NCBI RefSeq assembly: GCF_018449525.1
Contig: NZ_JAAVUS010000004.1
Location: 434,001 to 498,000, forward strand
DNA length: 64,000 nt
Reading direction: 5' to 3'
Source: Bradyrhizobium sp. dw_78
GTDB taxonomy: Bacteria; Pseudomonadota; Alphaproteobacteria; Rhizobiales; Xanthobacteraceae
Made by a program: the position numbers and the translations under genes. The notes under the pieces are model-generated. The model was not told where the DNA came from and did no database searches. It was given only the letters and a program-made list of their open reading frames with translations. The first letter of the stretch is position 1. Every line of letters begins with the position of its first letter. This document shows positions 1-16,847 of this stretch, piece by piece.

Positions 1-1738
1 CCGAGACATGGCACAGGCTGGTCTCGAACACGAAATCGAACTCGCCGTCCTTGAACGGCATGTCGGCGATCGAGCCGAGCTTGTTGAATTTCTTCAGCGC
101 CTTCGGCGTCCTGGCATGGATGAAGCGGTTGTTCTCGATGCCCCAGGCGTCGATCCCGCGCGCCCGCAACGCCCCCACCAGTTCGCCGCTGGCCGAACCC
201 GCGACCAGCAGCTTGTAGCCCCTGGCCCTGTTCCAGACGATCTTGATGAGGTCGGTCAGATAGGCGGGATCCGTGAACCGGCTCCAGACCTCGCTATAGG
301 GCCCGAGCCCGCGGTAATTCTCGAAATAATCCCGGTCGATCCTGTCGGATACCTTGTCACGGCCCTCGCCGCGCGCGCGGCGCAGCCGCATCATCTCGGT
401 CAGGATGATGTCGGTGGCGGCGTCGGAAGAATCCAGCAGCCCGTTCAGCGTCGAGTCGAACAGATAGTCGCCGACCACGACGATGCCCGGATGCTGCTTC
501 GGCTCCGGCCGGTGGTTGGTCATGACGTCGCGCGCCGGCAGGCCGCCGGGCAGCGCATTCACCGACGACAGCCAGCGGTGGATCCTGCCTTCCATGAAAT
601 GCGCCCGCGCGTCGCCGAACGAGGCCGGCAGCGACTTCAGGGCGGCGTCGATCAATTCCTGGTCGCTCAGATTGGCGAATGCCAGCGCGTCGGAACCGGC
701 GATCAGCCAGTTCAGCACCCCGTGCCGGCCGACATCGTGACGCGCGCCTTCGTTGTAGACGCAGCAGCCGCCGAACGCCTCCGACATGAACCACGCGCCT
801 GGAATCTTCCCGCCCCAGAACGGCTCATCGAACAGGATCGAGACCCGCAGATAATGCGCGGGACGATCGAAATAGGCGACGTGCTTGACCATCGACTTGC
901 GCAACTGCTCGCCATCCCAGCGCATGGTCGCGAGCCAGGAGTGCGGCAGGCACATCAGCACGAGATCGAAATCCCGTGTCTCCGGCCCCTTGCCGTTCAT
1001 CATGTTGAGCTGGTAGCGGCCGTCCGCGGTCTTGCCGACCTTGAGCACCCGGTGATTGAGCTGGATGTCGGCATCGACCTCCGACTGCAGGCACTCGATC
1101 AGCTGCTCATTGCCGTTCTGGATCGAATAGAGGCCGATATAGCCGTCGACATCCATCACGAAGTTCTTGAGCGCGTTCAGCCCGTTGGTGTTGTGGGCTT
1201 CGGTCGCGATATCGGAGCGCGCCATCACCTTGAAGAAGCGCCTGGCGATCGGATCGTCGACTTCCCGATCGAGCAATTCCTCGGCCGTGATGTAGGCCCA
1301 GGGATGCTCGTTGTCGTGGGCGCCGACGCCTTCGTAATATTCGATCGGCGAAACCATCTCGGTGCAGCGCTTGCGGAACGCCTCGATCGCGGCCGCGGTT
1401 TTGGCGCCGTATTTGCGGCGCATCCCCGGCACGTCGTTCAGGAGTTCGCCGTCGAGCTGGACCTGCTCGGCATCCATCGGGATGGTCTGCAGGCCGAAAT
1501 GCTGGATCAGTTCGCGCAGCGGATCGGGACCCGTCATCGAGTAGTCGTAGATCTCGGCGACGCCGGCCTCGTACATCGCCGGTGCGGAATCGAATTTGCG
1601 CGTCACGATCTTGCCGCCGAGCCGGTCGGACGCCTCGAAGATGGTGATGCGGCACAGTTCGCCCAGCTTCTTTTTCAGATACCAGGCGCTCATCAGGCCG
1701 CCGGGGCCGCCACCAACGATTGCAAGATCCAACATCAT
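1..1738 (-). CDS. FAD-dependent oxidoreductase fused to a SAM-dependent methyltransferase (3' end outside window)
   Basis: Reading down from a double ATG at 1738/1735, the frame stays open to the window edge (about 579 codons), so the C terminus is missing. The N terminus is a dinucleotide-binding Rossmann motif (IVGGGPGGLMSAWYL, about residues 6-20), as in flavin amine oxidases and phytoene-desaturase-like enzymes. Around residue 415 lies a second FAD-contact segment (GIVVVGDYLFDSTLNG). From about residue 505 a methyltransferase begins: a glycine motif (LLVAGSASGEL), then an acidic-strand motif, then a 'MPFKDGEFDFVFE' stretch typical of class I SAM methyltransferases. The substrate is unknown. 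It lies downstream of the rpoC terminator and so is probably transcribed separately. The fold assignments are firm; the fused activity is inferred from the continuous frame. Confidence 0.75.
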   Translation of the reverse strand, partial: MMLDLAIVGGGPGGLMSAWYLKKKLGELCRITIFEASDRLGGKIVTRKFDSAPAMYEAGVAEIYDYSMTGPDPLRELIQHFGLQTIPMDAEQVQLDGELLNDVPGMRRKYGAKTAAAIEAFRKRCTEMVSPIEYYEGVGAHDNEHPWAYITAEELLDREVDDPIARRFFKVMARSDIATEAHNTNGLNALKNFVMDVDGYIGLYSIQNGNEQLIECLQSEVDADIQLNHRVLKVGKTADGRYQLNMMNGKGPETRDFDLVLMCLPHSWLATMRWDGEQLRKSMVKHVAYFDRPAHYLRVSILFDEPFWGGKIPGAWFMSEAFGGCCVYNEGARHDVGRHGVLNWLIAGSDALAFANLSDQELIDAALKSLPASFGDARAHFMEGRIHRWLSSVNALPGGLPARDVMTNHRPEPKQHPGIVVVGDYLFDSTLNGLLDSSDAATDIILTEMMRLRRARGEGRDKVSDRIDRDYFENYRGLGPYSEVWSRFTDPAYLTDLIKIVWNRARGYKLLVAGSASGELVGALRARGIDAWGIENNRFIHARTPKALKKFNKLGSIADMPFKDGEFDFVFETSLCHVS

Positions 1739-2060
1739 CGTTCCGTCGTTCTCCGGCCGCCCCGCATGGGCAACCCGGTCCAGCGCATTTTCCAGTTCTG
1801 TGGCCTCGGCTTCATCCTTCGAGACGGCACTTTCACGCCTCCCCAGGATGAGGCTCCCTTAGACCCTCATGGTGAGGAGCGCGGCCCGGCCCGTGGTTTA
1901 TCGTCTTGTTCAGGCACGATCCTTCCCGAAAACCGGTTCCCGCGTTGCGCAAATACAGGCCCTTCGGGGCGAGATCATGCCTTAAGCCCCATGAACAACA
2001 GCGCTTTTCACCCTGAAGGAAAGATGAACAGAACCGGCGAAGGCTGCCGAAAACATGGGC
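1739..2060. other. Intergenic region with degenerate repeat remnants
   Basis: No convincing gene is seen between the oxidoreductase start and the rpoC terminator. Around 1815-1895 there are fragments of palindromic intergenic DNA, including a 'ctcatggtgaggagcgcg' segment, of a type I recognise from Bradyrhizobium and Rhodopseudomonas spacers. Any promoter of the oxidoreductase gene must lie here, but no clear -35/-10 pair stands out. Confidence 0.4.
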
Positions 2061-2068
2061 AGACGAGC

Positions 2069-2094
2069 AAAAGGCCGGCTTGCGCCGGCCTTTT
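2069..2094 (-). terminator. Intrinsic terminator of the rpoBC transcript
   Basis: A perfect 11-bp stem (aaaaggccggc at 2069-2079, gccggcctttt at 2084-2094) encloses a 4-nt loop. Read on the minus strand it lies about 30 nt after the rpoC stop and ends in a T tract. It is symmetric enough to stop transcription from either side. Confidence 0.85.
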
Positions 2095-2122
2095 CTCCGC
2101 AACGTGATGAATTTGCGACGGT

Positions 2123-6322
<4,200 letters not shown>

Positions 6323-6430
6323 GGTCTTCTCCTCGCGTGCCGGTCATGGCCGGCAGCAAATTCGAAAATCTCTTGGTCGGCGCGCGCTGCCCGGCCCCCG
6401 GACACCGCGCTGATGCCCGGCCCATCTGAG

Positions 6431-6450
6431 CGAAGACGCGCTTCGCGCTT
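6431..6450 (-). repeat. 20-bp hairpin repeat downstream of rpoB (copy 1)
   Basis: The 20-mer at 6431-6450 is identical to 14981-15000. On the minus strand it can fold with arms GCGAAG/CTTCGC. This copy starts about 25 nt after the rpoB stop; the other lies 8 nt after the nusG stop. The placement suggests an mRNA 3'-end or intercistronic processing or stability element. Confidence 0.55.
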
Positions 6451-6474
6451 TTGGGTCGGGCACAAAGGCTTGAC

Positions 6475-10599
<4,125 letters not shown>

Positions 10600-11134
10600 C
10601 GTGGCCTCTCATTTCGTCGCCCTGAAGGGGCGATGCTTCCGGAGCGCGACTGCCATCGCCCCCGGGTTGAATTTCGATCCATTTCGCTGGGCTGGGAGCG
10701 CATTTTCAGGGTTCAAGTCCTGAATTTGTTCTCCAGACCTTCAAAACGCAAAACGACGTGCGGGGCGCATGAACGCTCCCGCCCGTTCAAACTCTTTCGT
10801 CACGGACTGCAAAAGCCCGAAATCGCCAATCTCCCAACGGCTTGCGCGGGGAACGCCGCCGCTCCCCCTGCCAACCGTGCTTTCGTGCTGCCGTCCCGAT
10901 ATGGGATGGCAATCGTGGAGATTCGAGGGGTAAGTTCCCGAATCCACACACTTTCCTGTGTACAACGTGGTCCGGGCGGTTCCGGACCACGTCTTTGTCT
11001 TCTTTTTCTTCGTCACAGCCGGGGCAAAGACCGAAACGGCGCCTTCGCTCAAATACCTGGCCATCCACTTCTTTGGCACACAGATCCCCGGATCGCGCTT
11101 CGCGTGTCCGGGATGGGATTGAAGCAAGCTTCGC
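10600..11134 (-). other. rplL-rpoB spacer with a perfect hairpin
   Basis: This long spacer has no persuasive gene; open frames here lack family features and a credible start. Its striking element is a perfect 11-bp inverted repeat at 10965-10975 and 10982-10992 (arm acgtggtccgg, 6-nt loop). Close to rplL there is a second small hairpin, GAAGC-AA-GCTTC, near 11121-11132. In Escherichia coli the rplL-rpoB spacer holds an attenuator and an RNase III site, so a similar role is plausible here. That is inference. Confidence 0.5.
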
Positions 11135-11506
<372 letters not shown>

Positions 11507-11525
11507 TGTCTATTTCCTTAAACAG

Positions 11526-11538
11526 TTTGGTTCGAACC
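11526..11538 (-). promoter_or_regulatory. 13-nt segment complementary to the rplJ leader
   Basis: In the rplJ-rplL gap the plus strand reads tttggttcgaacc. The same 13-mer occurs in inverted orientation at 12242-12254, upstream of rplJ. In the rplJL transcript the two sites are therefore perfectly complementary, which could allow long-range pairing across rplJ. Because the core GGTTCGAACC is itself palindromic, each site could also dimerise. Confidence 0.4.
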
Positions 11539-11556
11539 AGGTTGATTTGCGAAGGG

Positions 11557-12075
11557 TCAGGCCGCTTCGCTCTTTGAGGCATAGGCCTGAACGACGCGCG
11601 CGAGCTTGGCCGCGGGCGCGTTGGAGAGCTGAGCAAGCTTGGTCGCCGGCGCCACCAGGAGGCCGACAATCTTGCCGCGCAGTTCGTCCAGCGACGGCAG
11701 GGAGGCGAGAGCCTTCACGCTGTCGACATTCAGGACGGTTTTACCCATCGAGCCGCCAAGAATGACGAACTGCTCGTTCGCCTTGGCGAATTCGATGGCA
11801 ACCTTTGGCGCCGCGACCGGATCGTTCGAAGTTGCGATCACGGTCGGCCCCTTCAACAGGGAGCCGATGGCTGCGACGTCAGTGCCTTCAAGAGCAATTT
11901 TGGCGAGACGGTTCTTCGAGACCTTCACCGTTGCGCCCGCCTGCTTCATCTGCATGCGCAGCTTCTGCATCTGGGCCACGGTAAGGCCGGAATAGTGGGC
12001 GACGACCGCAACGCTGGTGGTCTTGAAGACCTGATTCAGCGCCTCGACCGCGTCCTTTTTTGCCGCTCTTTCCAC
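11557..12075 (-). CDS. rplJ: 50S ribosomal protein L10
   Basis: The 172-aa L10 anchors L7/L12 dimers to the ribosome. The N terminus ([17 protein letters not shown]) and the [12 protein letters not shown] segment are typical, and a C-terminal helical tail rich in alanine binds L7/L12. In many bacteria the L10-L7/L12 complex represses its own mRNA leader. The nearly 600-nt spacer upstream fits such a leader, though no conserved leader fold was confirmed by eye. Confidence 0.97.
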   Translation of the reverse strand: MERAAKKDAVEALNQVFKTTSVAVVAHYSGLTVAQMQKLRMQMKQAGATVKVSKNRLAKIALEGTDVAAIGSLLKGPTVIATSNDPVAAPKVAIEFAKANEQFVILGGSMGKTVLNVDSVKALASLPSLDELRGKIVGLLVAPATKLAQLSNAPAAKLARVVQAYASKSEAA

Positions 12076-12581
12076 AGCAAGCTCTCTCCGGTTGGCGATC
12101 TCAGCCTTTAAGAGGCGGGGATCGCCGGGTTACACCCATCGTCCCGCCCGACACCTGACCTCAAGACACCAGTCCAAAGGACACACCGGGCAAGACGACA
12201 TCTAAAGCCTGCCCTCCCGAACCGATGGCACGGGGTGTCGAGGTTCGAACCAAATCAGCCCCGCGCCGCCCATAAGGCTGCGCAATGCGAAATCCGGTCT
12301 TCACCCGTCTATGCAGGCCATGCGATTAAGCCATTGGAAAAACTTGCGTTTAGCCGCCGGCGCCTGCAGTCTTGGACAGGATCGAGGCATCCGGCACGCC
12401 GGACCACCCCTGCTCTCATTCCACCAAACGACGGGCTTCCCTCCCTTTCGAGCAATCCATGCGGATGTCCTGAAAGGGATGATCTCCTGCGTATGGCTTT
12501 CGGAATGCGAACACGGACGCGCCAGCGAGAGCCAGCACGTCCGGAAGAAATTATTTAACCGGTCTTGCCCGGCTTGCCAAG
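12076..12581 (-). promoter_or_regulatory. Probable rplJL leader and candidate promoter
   Basis: The 589-nt gap between rplJ and the dehydrogenase gene has no credible gene. On the minus strand a possible promoter has -35 cttggc (complement of 12576-12581), a 17-nt spacer, and -10 ttaaat (complement of 12553-12558). It would give a leader of roughly 470 nt. The leader holds several short inverted repeats and the 13-mer at 12242-12254 described for the rplJ-rplL gap. The promoter call is weak; the leader role rests on position. Confidence 0.3.
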
Positions 12582-12664
12582 GACAAACTTTTGAAACGCA
12601 AAATTGGCGCGAATGATGCGTCATTTAGCGGATTCTGCCTCGAAACCAGACCGGGAACCGGCTT

Positions 12665-13618
12665 TCAGCCGCCCTTCACCCCATAGGGCAACTGCTGGCC
12701 GGCGAAATAGGCGCTCAAATTGGCGATCACGCAGTCCTGCATCGCGACGTGGGACTCCAGCGTGTGGCCGCCGATATGCGGGCTCAGCACCACATTCGGC
12801 AAGGCGGTCAACGCATCCGGCGCGTGCGGCTCCCTGGCATAGACGTCGAGACCCGCGCCGGCGATGGTCTTGTCCGTCAGCGCGGCGACCAGCGCGTCCT
12901 GATCGATCACCGAGCCGCGCGCGATGTTGACGACATAGCCGTCCTCGCCGAGTTTCTTCAGGATATTGGCATCGACGGCGTGATGGGTATCGGCGCCGGC
13001 ACGAACCGCGATCATCAGCACGCTGCCCCATTCGGCGAGCGCCGCAAGGCTCGGGAAATATTGATACGGGACGTCGTGCCGGCTGCGGCTGAAATAGCCG
13101 ACCTCGCTCTCGAACGCCGCGACCCGGGCGGCGATCTTGCGGCCGATTTCGCCCATGCCGTAGATGCCGACGCGGCGGCCCGGCATGCCCGGTTGCGGCC
13201 GCATCATCGGCGACGGCTTCGCCGCCGCCCAGTCGCCGCTCCTGACATAATTGTCCGCCACCAGAAGACGCCGCGTCGCCGCCAGCATCAACGTCACCGC
13301 GATATCGGCGACCGACGCGGCATTGGCGCCCGGGCTATGGCCGACCGTGATCTTCCGCTTGGCCGCGGCGACCAGATCGACGCCGTCGTAACCGGTGCCG
13401 TAGCAGACGATCGCGCCCAGTTTCGGCATCATGTCCATCATGTCGCCGCCGAGCGGCGTGCCGCCCGCCGTGATCATGGCGCGAACGGCGGCGAGCTGGT
13501 CGGCCGAGAACGTTTCGTTCGGCGGCTTGCCGCCGGCGTCGAGGAGTTCAAATCGCTCGCCGATCCGCGCCATCAACGTCTTGGGAAACCGCGAATAGAC
13601 CAGAACCTGTTCGGGCAT
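12665..13618 (-). CDS. D-isomer-specific 2-hydroxyacid dehydrogenase
   Basis: The 317-aa NAD(P)-dependent oxidoreductase reduces 2-keto acids or oxidises D-2-hydroxyacids. The Rossmann motif is GIYGMGEIGRKIA. The catalytic arginine lies in VNIARGSVIDQ, the glutamate in DVYAREP, and the histidine in LSPHIGG. I chose the ATG at 13618 because a GGTGGGAAAG ribosome-binding site lies 9 nt before it; an in-frame ATG at 13660 is less likely. It sits between rplA and rplJ, genes that are normally adjacent, and may be cotranscribed from upstream. The substrate (glyoxylate, hydroxypyruvate or other) cannot be read from the sequence. Confidence 0.88.
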   Translation of the reverse strand: MPEQVLVYSRFPKTLMARIGERFELLDAGGKPPNETFSADQLAAVRAMITAGGTPLGGDMMDMMPKLGAIVCYGTGYDGVDLVAAAKRKITVGHSPGANAASVADIAVTLMLAATRRLLVADNYVRSGDWAAAKPSPMMRPQPGMPGRRVGIYGMGEIGRKIAARVAAFESEVGYFSRSRHDVPYQYFPSLAALAEWGSVLMIAVRAGADTHHAVDANILKKLGEDGYVVNIARGSVIDQDALVAALTDKTIAGAGLDVYAREPHAPDALTALPNVVLSPHIGGHTLESHVAMQDCVIANLSAYFAGQQLPYGVKGG

Positions 13619-13749
13619 CTTGTTGTTCTTTCCCACCATGCCCCGCCTTGTGCCGGACATGACGATCGCGGTTAAAGCCTCGCCAAACGAAACAGGGGTG
13701 GAATCGGTTGCCCAATCCCACCCCTGTTCTTATTCGTGTTACGGGAACC

Positions 13750-14442
<693 letters not shown>

Positions 14443-14447
14443 GATCG

Positions 14448-14876
14448 TTACCCCGCCACCTCGACGCCCATCGAACGGGCTGAGCCCTCGACCATCTTCA
14501 TGGCCGACTCGATGGTGTCGCAATTGAGATCCTTCATCTTGGCTTCGGCGATCTCGCGCACCTGCGCCTTGGTCACCGCACCGGCCTTGTCGCGGCCCGG
14601 CGCCTTCGATCCGGACGTCAGCTTGGCCGCCTTCTTGATGAAGAACGACATCGGCGGCGTCTTCATCTCGAAGGTGAAGGAACGGTCCGCATAGATGGTG
14701 ATGACCACCGGGATCGGGGTGTTCTTTTCTTCCTTCTGCGTCTGGGCGTTGAACGCCTTGCAGAATTCCATGATGTTGAGACCGCGCTGACCAAGCGCGG
14801 GACCGATCGGGGGCGACGGATTCGCAGCTCCCGCCGGGACCTGAAGCTTCAGGTATCCGGTCACTTTCTTTGCCAT
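14448..14876 (-). CDS. rplK: 50S ribosomal protein L11
   Basis: The 142-aa L11 binds the GTPase-associated region of 23S rRNA and is needed for RelA-dependent stringent control. The N terminus has the Pro-rich [19 protein letters not shown] segment, and the C-terminal rRNA-binding domain ends [12 protein letters not shown] Shine-Dalgarno-like purine run precedes the ATG. It follows nusG after about 130 nt and overlaps no other gene. Confidence 0.97.
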   Translation of the reverse strand: MAKKVTGYLKLQVPAGAANPSPPIGPALGQRGLNIMEFCKAFNAQTQKEEKNTPIPVVITIYADRSFTFEMKTPPMSFFIKKAAKLTSGSKAPGRDKAGAVTKAQVREIAEAKMKDLNCDTIESAMKMVEGSARSMGVEVAG

Positions 14877-14980
14877 GTATCACTCCTGTTGTGCCGGACG
14901 ATGCCGGCGGTTTCAGGTTTCGTGGTTCGGATCGGGAGCGGTTGGCGACCGCCCTCTTCCTCCCACGGCCTTACGTTACG

Positions 14981-15000
14981 CGAAGACGCGCTTCGCGCTT
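14981..15000 (-). repeat. 20-bp hairpin repeat downstream of nusG (copy 2)
   Basis: Identical to 6431-6450. It begins 8 nt after the nusG stop on the minus strand, in the nusG-rplK spacer, and folds through GCGAAG/CTTCGC arms. It may be a processing or stabilising stem-loop within the long ribosomal transcript. Confidence 0.55.
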
Positions 15001-15007
15001 AGTCCGA

Positions 15008-15562
15008 TCAGACCTTCTCGACCTGACCGAATTCCAGTTCGACCGGCGTCGCACGTCCGAAGATCGACACCGCGACCTTCACGCGCGAGCGCGCCTCGTC
15101 GATTTCCTCGACCACGCCCGAGAACGAAGCGAACGGCCCGTCGGCGACGCGCACATTCTCGCCGATCTCGAACGAGACCGACGCCTTCGGGCGTTCGACG
15201 CCTTCCTGCACCTGGTGCAGGATCCGCATCGCTTCGGCCTCCGAAATCGGCATCGGCTTGTTTTCCGCGCCGAGGAAGCCCGTCACCTTCGGGGTGTTCT
15301 TGATGAGATGAAACGCCTCGTCGGTCAGTTGCATCTTCACCAGCACATAGCCCGGGAAGAACTTGCGTTCGGCGTCGATCTTGCGGCCGCGGCGCACTTC
15401 GGTGACCTTTTCGGTCGGCACCAGCACCTGCTCGAACAAATCCTCGAGCCCGCGCTGCTTGGCCTGCTCGCGGATCGATTCCGAGACCTTCTTTTCAAAG
15501 TTCGAATAGGCGTGAACGATATACCAGCGCTTGTCCATCATATGAGTTCCGGCGCTTGCCAT
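15008..15562 (-). CDS. nusG: Transcription termination/antitermination protein NusG
   Basis: The 184-aa NusG binds RNA polymerase through its N-terminal NGN domain (RWYIVHAYSNFEKKV, FFPGYVLVKM) and Rho or S10 through its C-terminal KOW domain (ENVRVADGPFASFSG). The ATG at 15562 overlaps the secE stop (TGATG), which suggests coupling. An in-frame ATG eight codons later (15538) would give the more usual MDKRWYIV start. The secE-nusG pair is the canonical arrangement. Confidence 0.97.
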   Translation of the reverse strand: MASAGTHMMDKRWYIVHAYSNFEKKVSESIREQAKQRGLEDLFEQVLVPTEKVTEVRRGRKIDAERKFFPGYVLVKMQLTDEAFHLIKNTPKVTGFLGAENKPMPISEAEAMRILHQVQEGVERPKASVSFEIGENVRVADGPFASFSGVVEEIDEARSRVKVAVSIFGRATPVELEFGQVEKV

Positions 15563-15753
15563 CAGTGGATGCCGAGCAAAAAGGTAACGAGATAACGGAT
15601 GATCTGGTCCGCGGCGAAGAAAAAGATCGAAGCCAGCGCGACCATGACGAACACCATCATGGTGGTGATCATCGTCTCGCGGCGGGTCGGCCAGGTGACC
15701 TTGGCGGTCTCCGAGCGCACTTCCTGCAGGAATTTGAACGGGCTGAAAGCCAT
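15562..15753 (-). CDS. secE: Preprotein translocase subunit SecE
   Basis: This short 63-aa SecE stabilises SecY in the Sec channel. The start MAFSPFKFLQEVRSETAKV (15753) leads into the conserved amphipathic helix KVTWPTRRET. One transmembrane segment follows (about residues 32-55). The frame is open further upstream to 15825, but that N-terminal extension has no SecE character. It overlaps nusG by one base. Confidence 0.95.
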   Translation of the reverse strand: MAFSPFKFLQEVRSETAKVTWPTRRETMITTMMVFVMVALASIFFFAADQIIRYLVTFLLGIH

Positions 15754-15988
15754 TCTTGGTGGTCCGCGTCCGTCGTGAGACGATTGTCTGGTTTTAAGAA
15801 ATCCGAACAGCCGACATTTGCCCAACCCTCTGTTGAGGATGAGCCGGCAAGCGGGCTCGATTGTTCGGGGAATTCAAAGCCGCGCCGGATATCCGCCAAA
15901 AGCGGGCCGACAGCAGGTGCGGCGTATCTACTGCCGGAACGGCAAAAGGTCAAGGTATCCGGGAGGCCGCGCGCGCGCCCCGAACAAA

Positions 15989-16017
15989 CGGCCCCGGCGT
16001 TTTTCGCGCCGGGGCCG
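15989..16017 (-). terminator. GC-rich hairpin terminator
   Basis: A perfect 11-bp stem (cggccccggcg at 15989-15999, cgccggggccg at 16007-16017) encloses a short T-rich loop. On the minus strand it lies about 30 nt downstream of the small secreted-protein gene and is followed by a T-containing stretch. It would insulate that gene from secE-nusG. Confidence 0.65.
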
Positions 16018-16045
16018 CAATTGCTCAGGTTATGGTATGGCCCGG

Positions 16046-16396
16046 TTAGTGATGGGGGTGGCCGCCATGCCCACCCGGATGGCCGCCAGGACCGCGTCCC
16101 GGGCGCCCCATCGGCCGGCCGCCCGGCCCGCCGCGGTGCCAGCCTCGCCAGCCCTCGCCGCCGCCCCAGCCGAAGCCGCGGCGCATGGCGTAGCCGCACC
16201 AATAGTAACCGGGACCGTGCCAGCCATCGTCATACCAGCAATAGTTTCGGCCGCCGAAAATGAATTGGGTCTGTTCCACATCGGACGGGATGGCCGCCGG
16301 CGTAAAGCGATCGACCGGCATGGCGCTGGCCTGCCCGGCTGCGCCCAGCAAGGCGAGCGAAACTGCGGTTGCGGTGGCGTAGATCCAATGTCGCAT
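16046..16396 (-). CDS. Small secreted Gly/His/Trp-rich protein
   Basis: A predicted 116-aa exported protein of unknown function. MRHWIYATATAVSLALLGAAG is a Sec signal peptide with probable cleavage after QASA. The mature part has an aromatic stretch (YCWYDDGWHGPGYYWCGY) with two cysteines. The last 45 residues are almost entirely Gly, His, Arg, Pro and Trp, ending in a histidine cluster that could bind metal. The frame continues upstream to 16549, but through the tRNA-Trp gene, so the ATG at 16396 is chosen. It is wedged between tRNA-Trp and secE. Confidence 0.75.
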   Translation of the reverse strand: MRHWIYATATAVSLALLGAAGQASAMPVDRFTPAAIPSDVEQTQFIFGGRNYCWYDDGWHGPGYYWCGYAMRRGFGWGGGEGWRGWHRGGPGGRPMGRPGRGPGGHPGGHGGHPHH

Positions 16397-16516
16397 GAAG
16401 CGTGTCCTTTTTGATTGAGGCTGAGTTTGATTGAGGCTGAGTGGCGTGAGCGGCAGGCTTGCGATCGACATTCCCTGCGCGAGGCCGGCCGGATTGGCCA
16501 AAATCAACGGCGTAAC

Positions 16517-16592
16517 TGGCAGGGGCGGCAGGGCTCGAACCTGCGACAACCGGTTTTGGAGACCGGTACTCTACCAACTGAGCTACACCCCT
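16517..16592 (-). tRNA. trnW: tRNA-Trp (CCA anticodon)
   Basis: The minus strand folds into a full cloverleaf. It has a 7-bp acceptor stem (AGGGGTG/CGCCCCT), a D arm GCTC...GAGT, an anticodon stem CCGGT/ACCGG with loop CTCCAAA, and a T arm GCAGG TTCGAGC CCTGC. The anticodon is CCA (tryptophan). Discriminator G is at 16520 and the 3' CCA (16517-16519) is encoded. tRNA-Trp upstream of secE-nusG is a widespread arrangement. Confidence 0.97.
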
Positions 16593-16847
16593 ACGGGAAC
16601 CAAACGTCGCCGCTGATCCGCGCCGTTTCAAGCATAAGCGACGCCCCGATTGCAAGGGCGAAGCGGCTGACCGCGTCGATCCGGCCATTTCGCGCCTCCG
16701 CCGCGCGGCACATCTTCGCGGCTGCAAACCGCCGCAGCGCCCTGCCGCAAACGCCCTGTTCAAGACCGGGGTTCTGCGCCAGACTTCCGCCACCCCAACA
16801 ACGGATATTGCCAATCCGGCATACGACAAGAGCACATGGGAGAGATC

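Noticed and set aside
8-2107. 699-codon plus-strand open frame over the first 2.1 kb
   Set aside because: It is the antisense register of the flavin oxidoreductase-methyltransferase gene, which carries clear motifs; the plus-strand product has none.
10741-11127. A 128-codon minus-strand frame between rplL and rpoB
   Set aside because: No start signal or family feature, and it spans the strong hairpin; better explained as untranslated spacer.
14443-14883. N-terminal extension of L1 through the rplK gene
   Set aside because: The extension is an out-of-frame reading of rplK; starting at 14442 gives the exact L1 family length.
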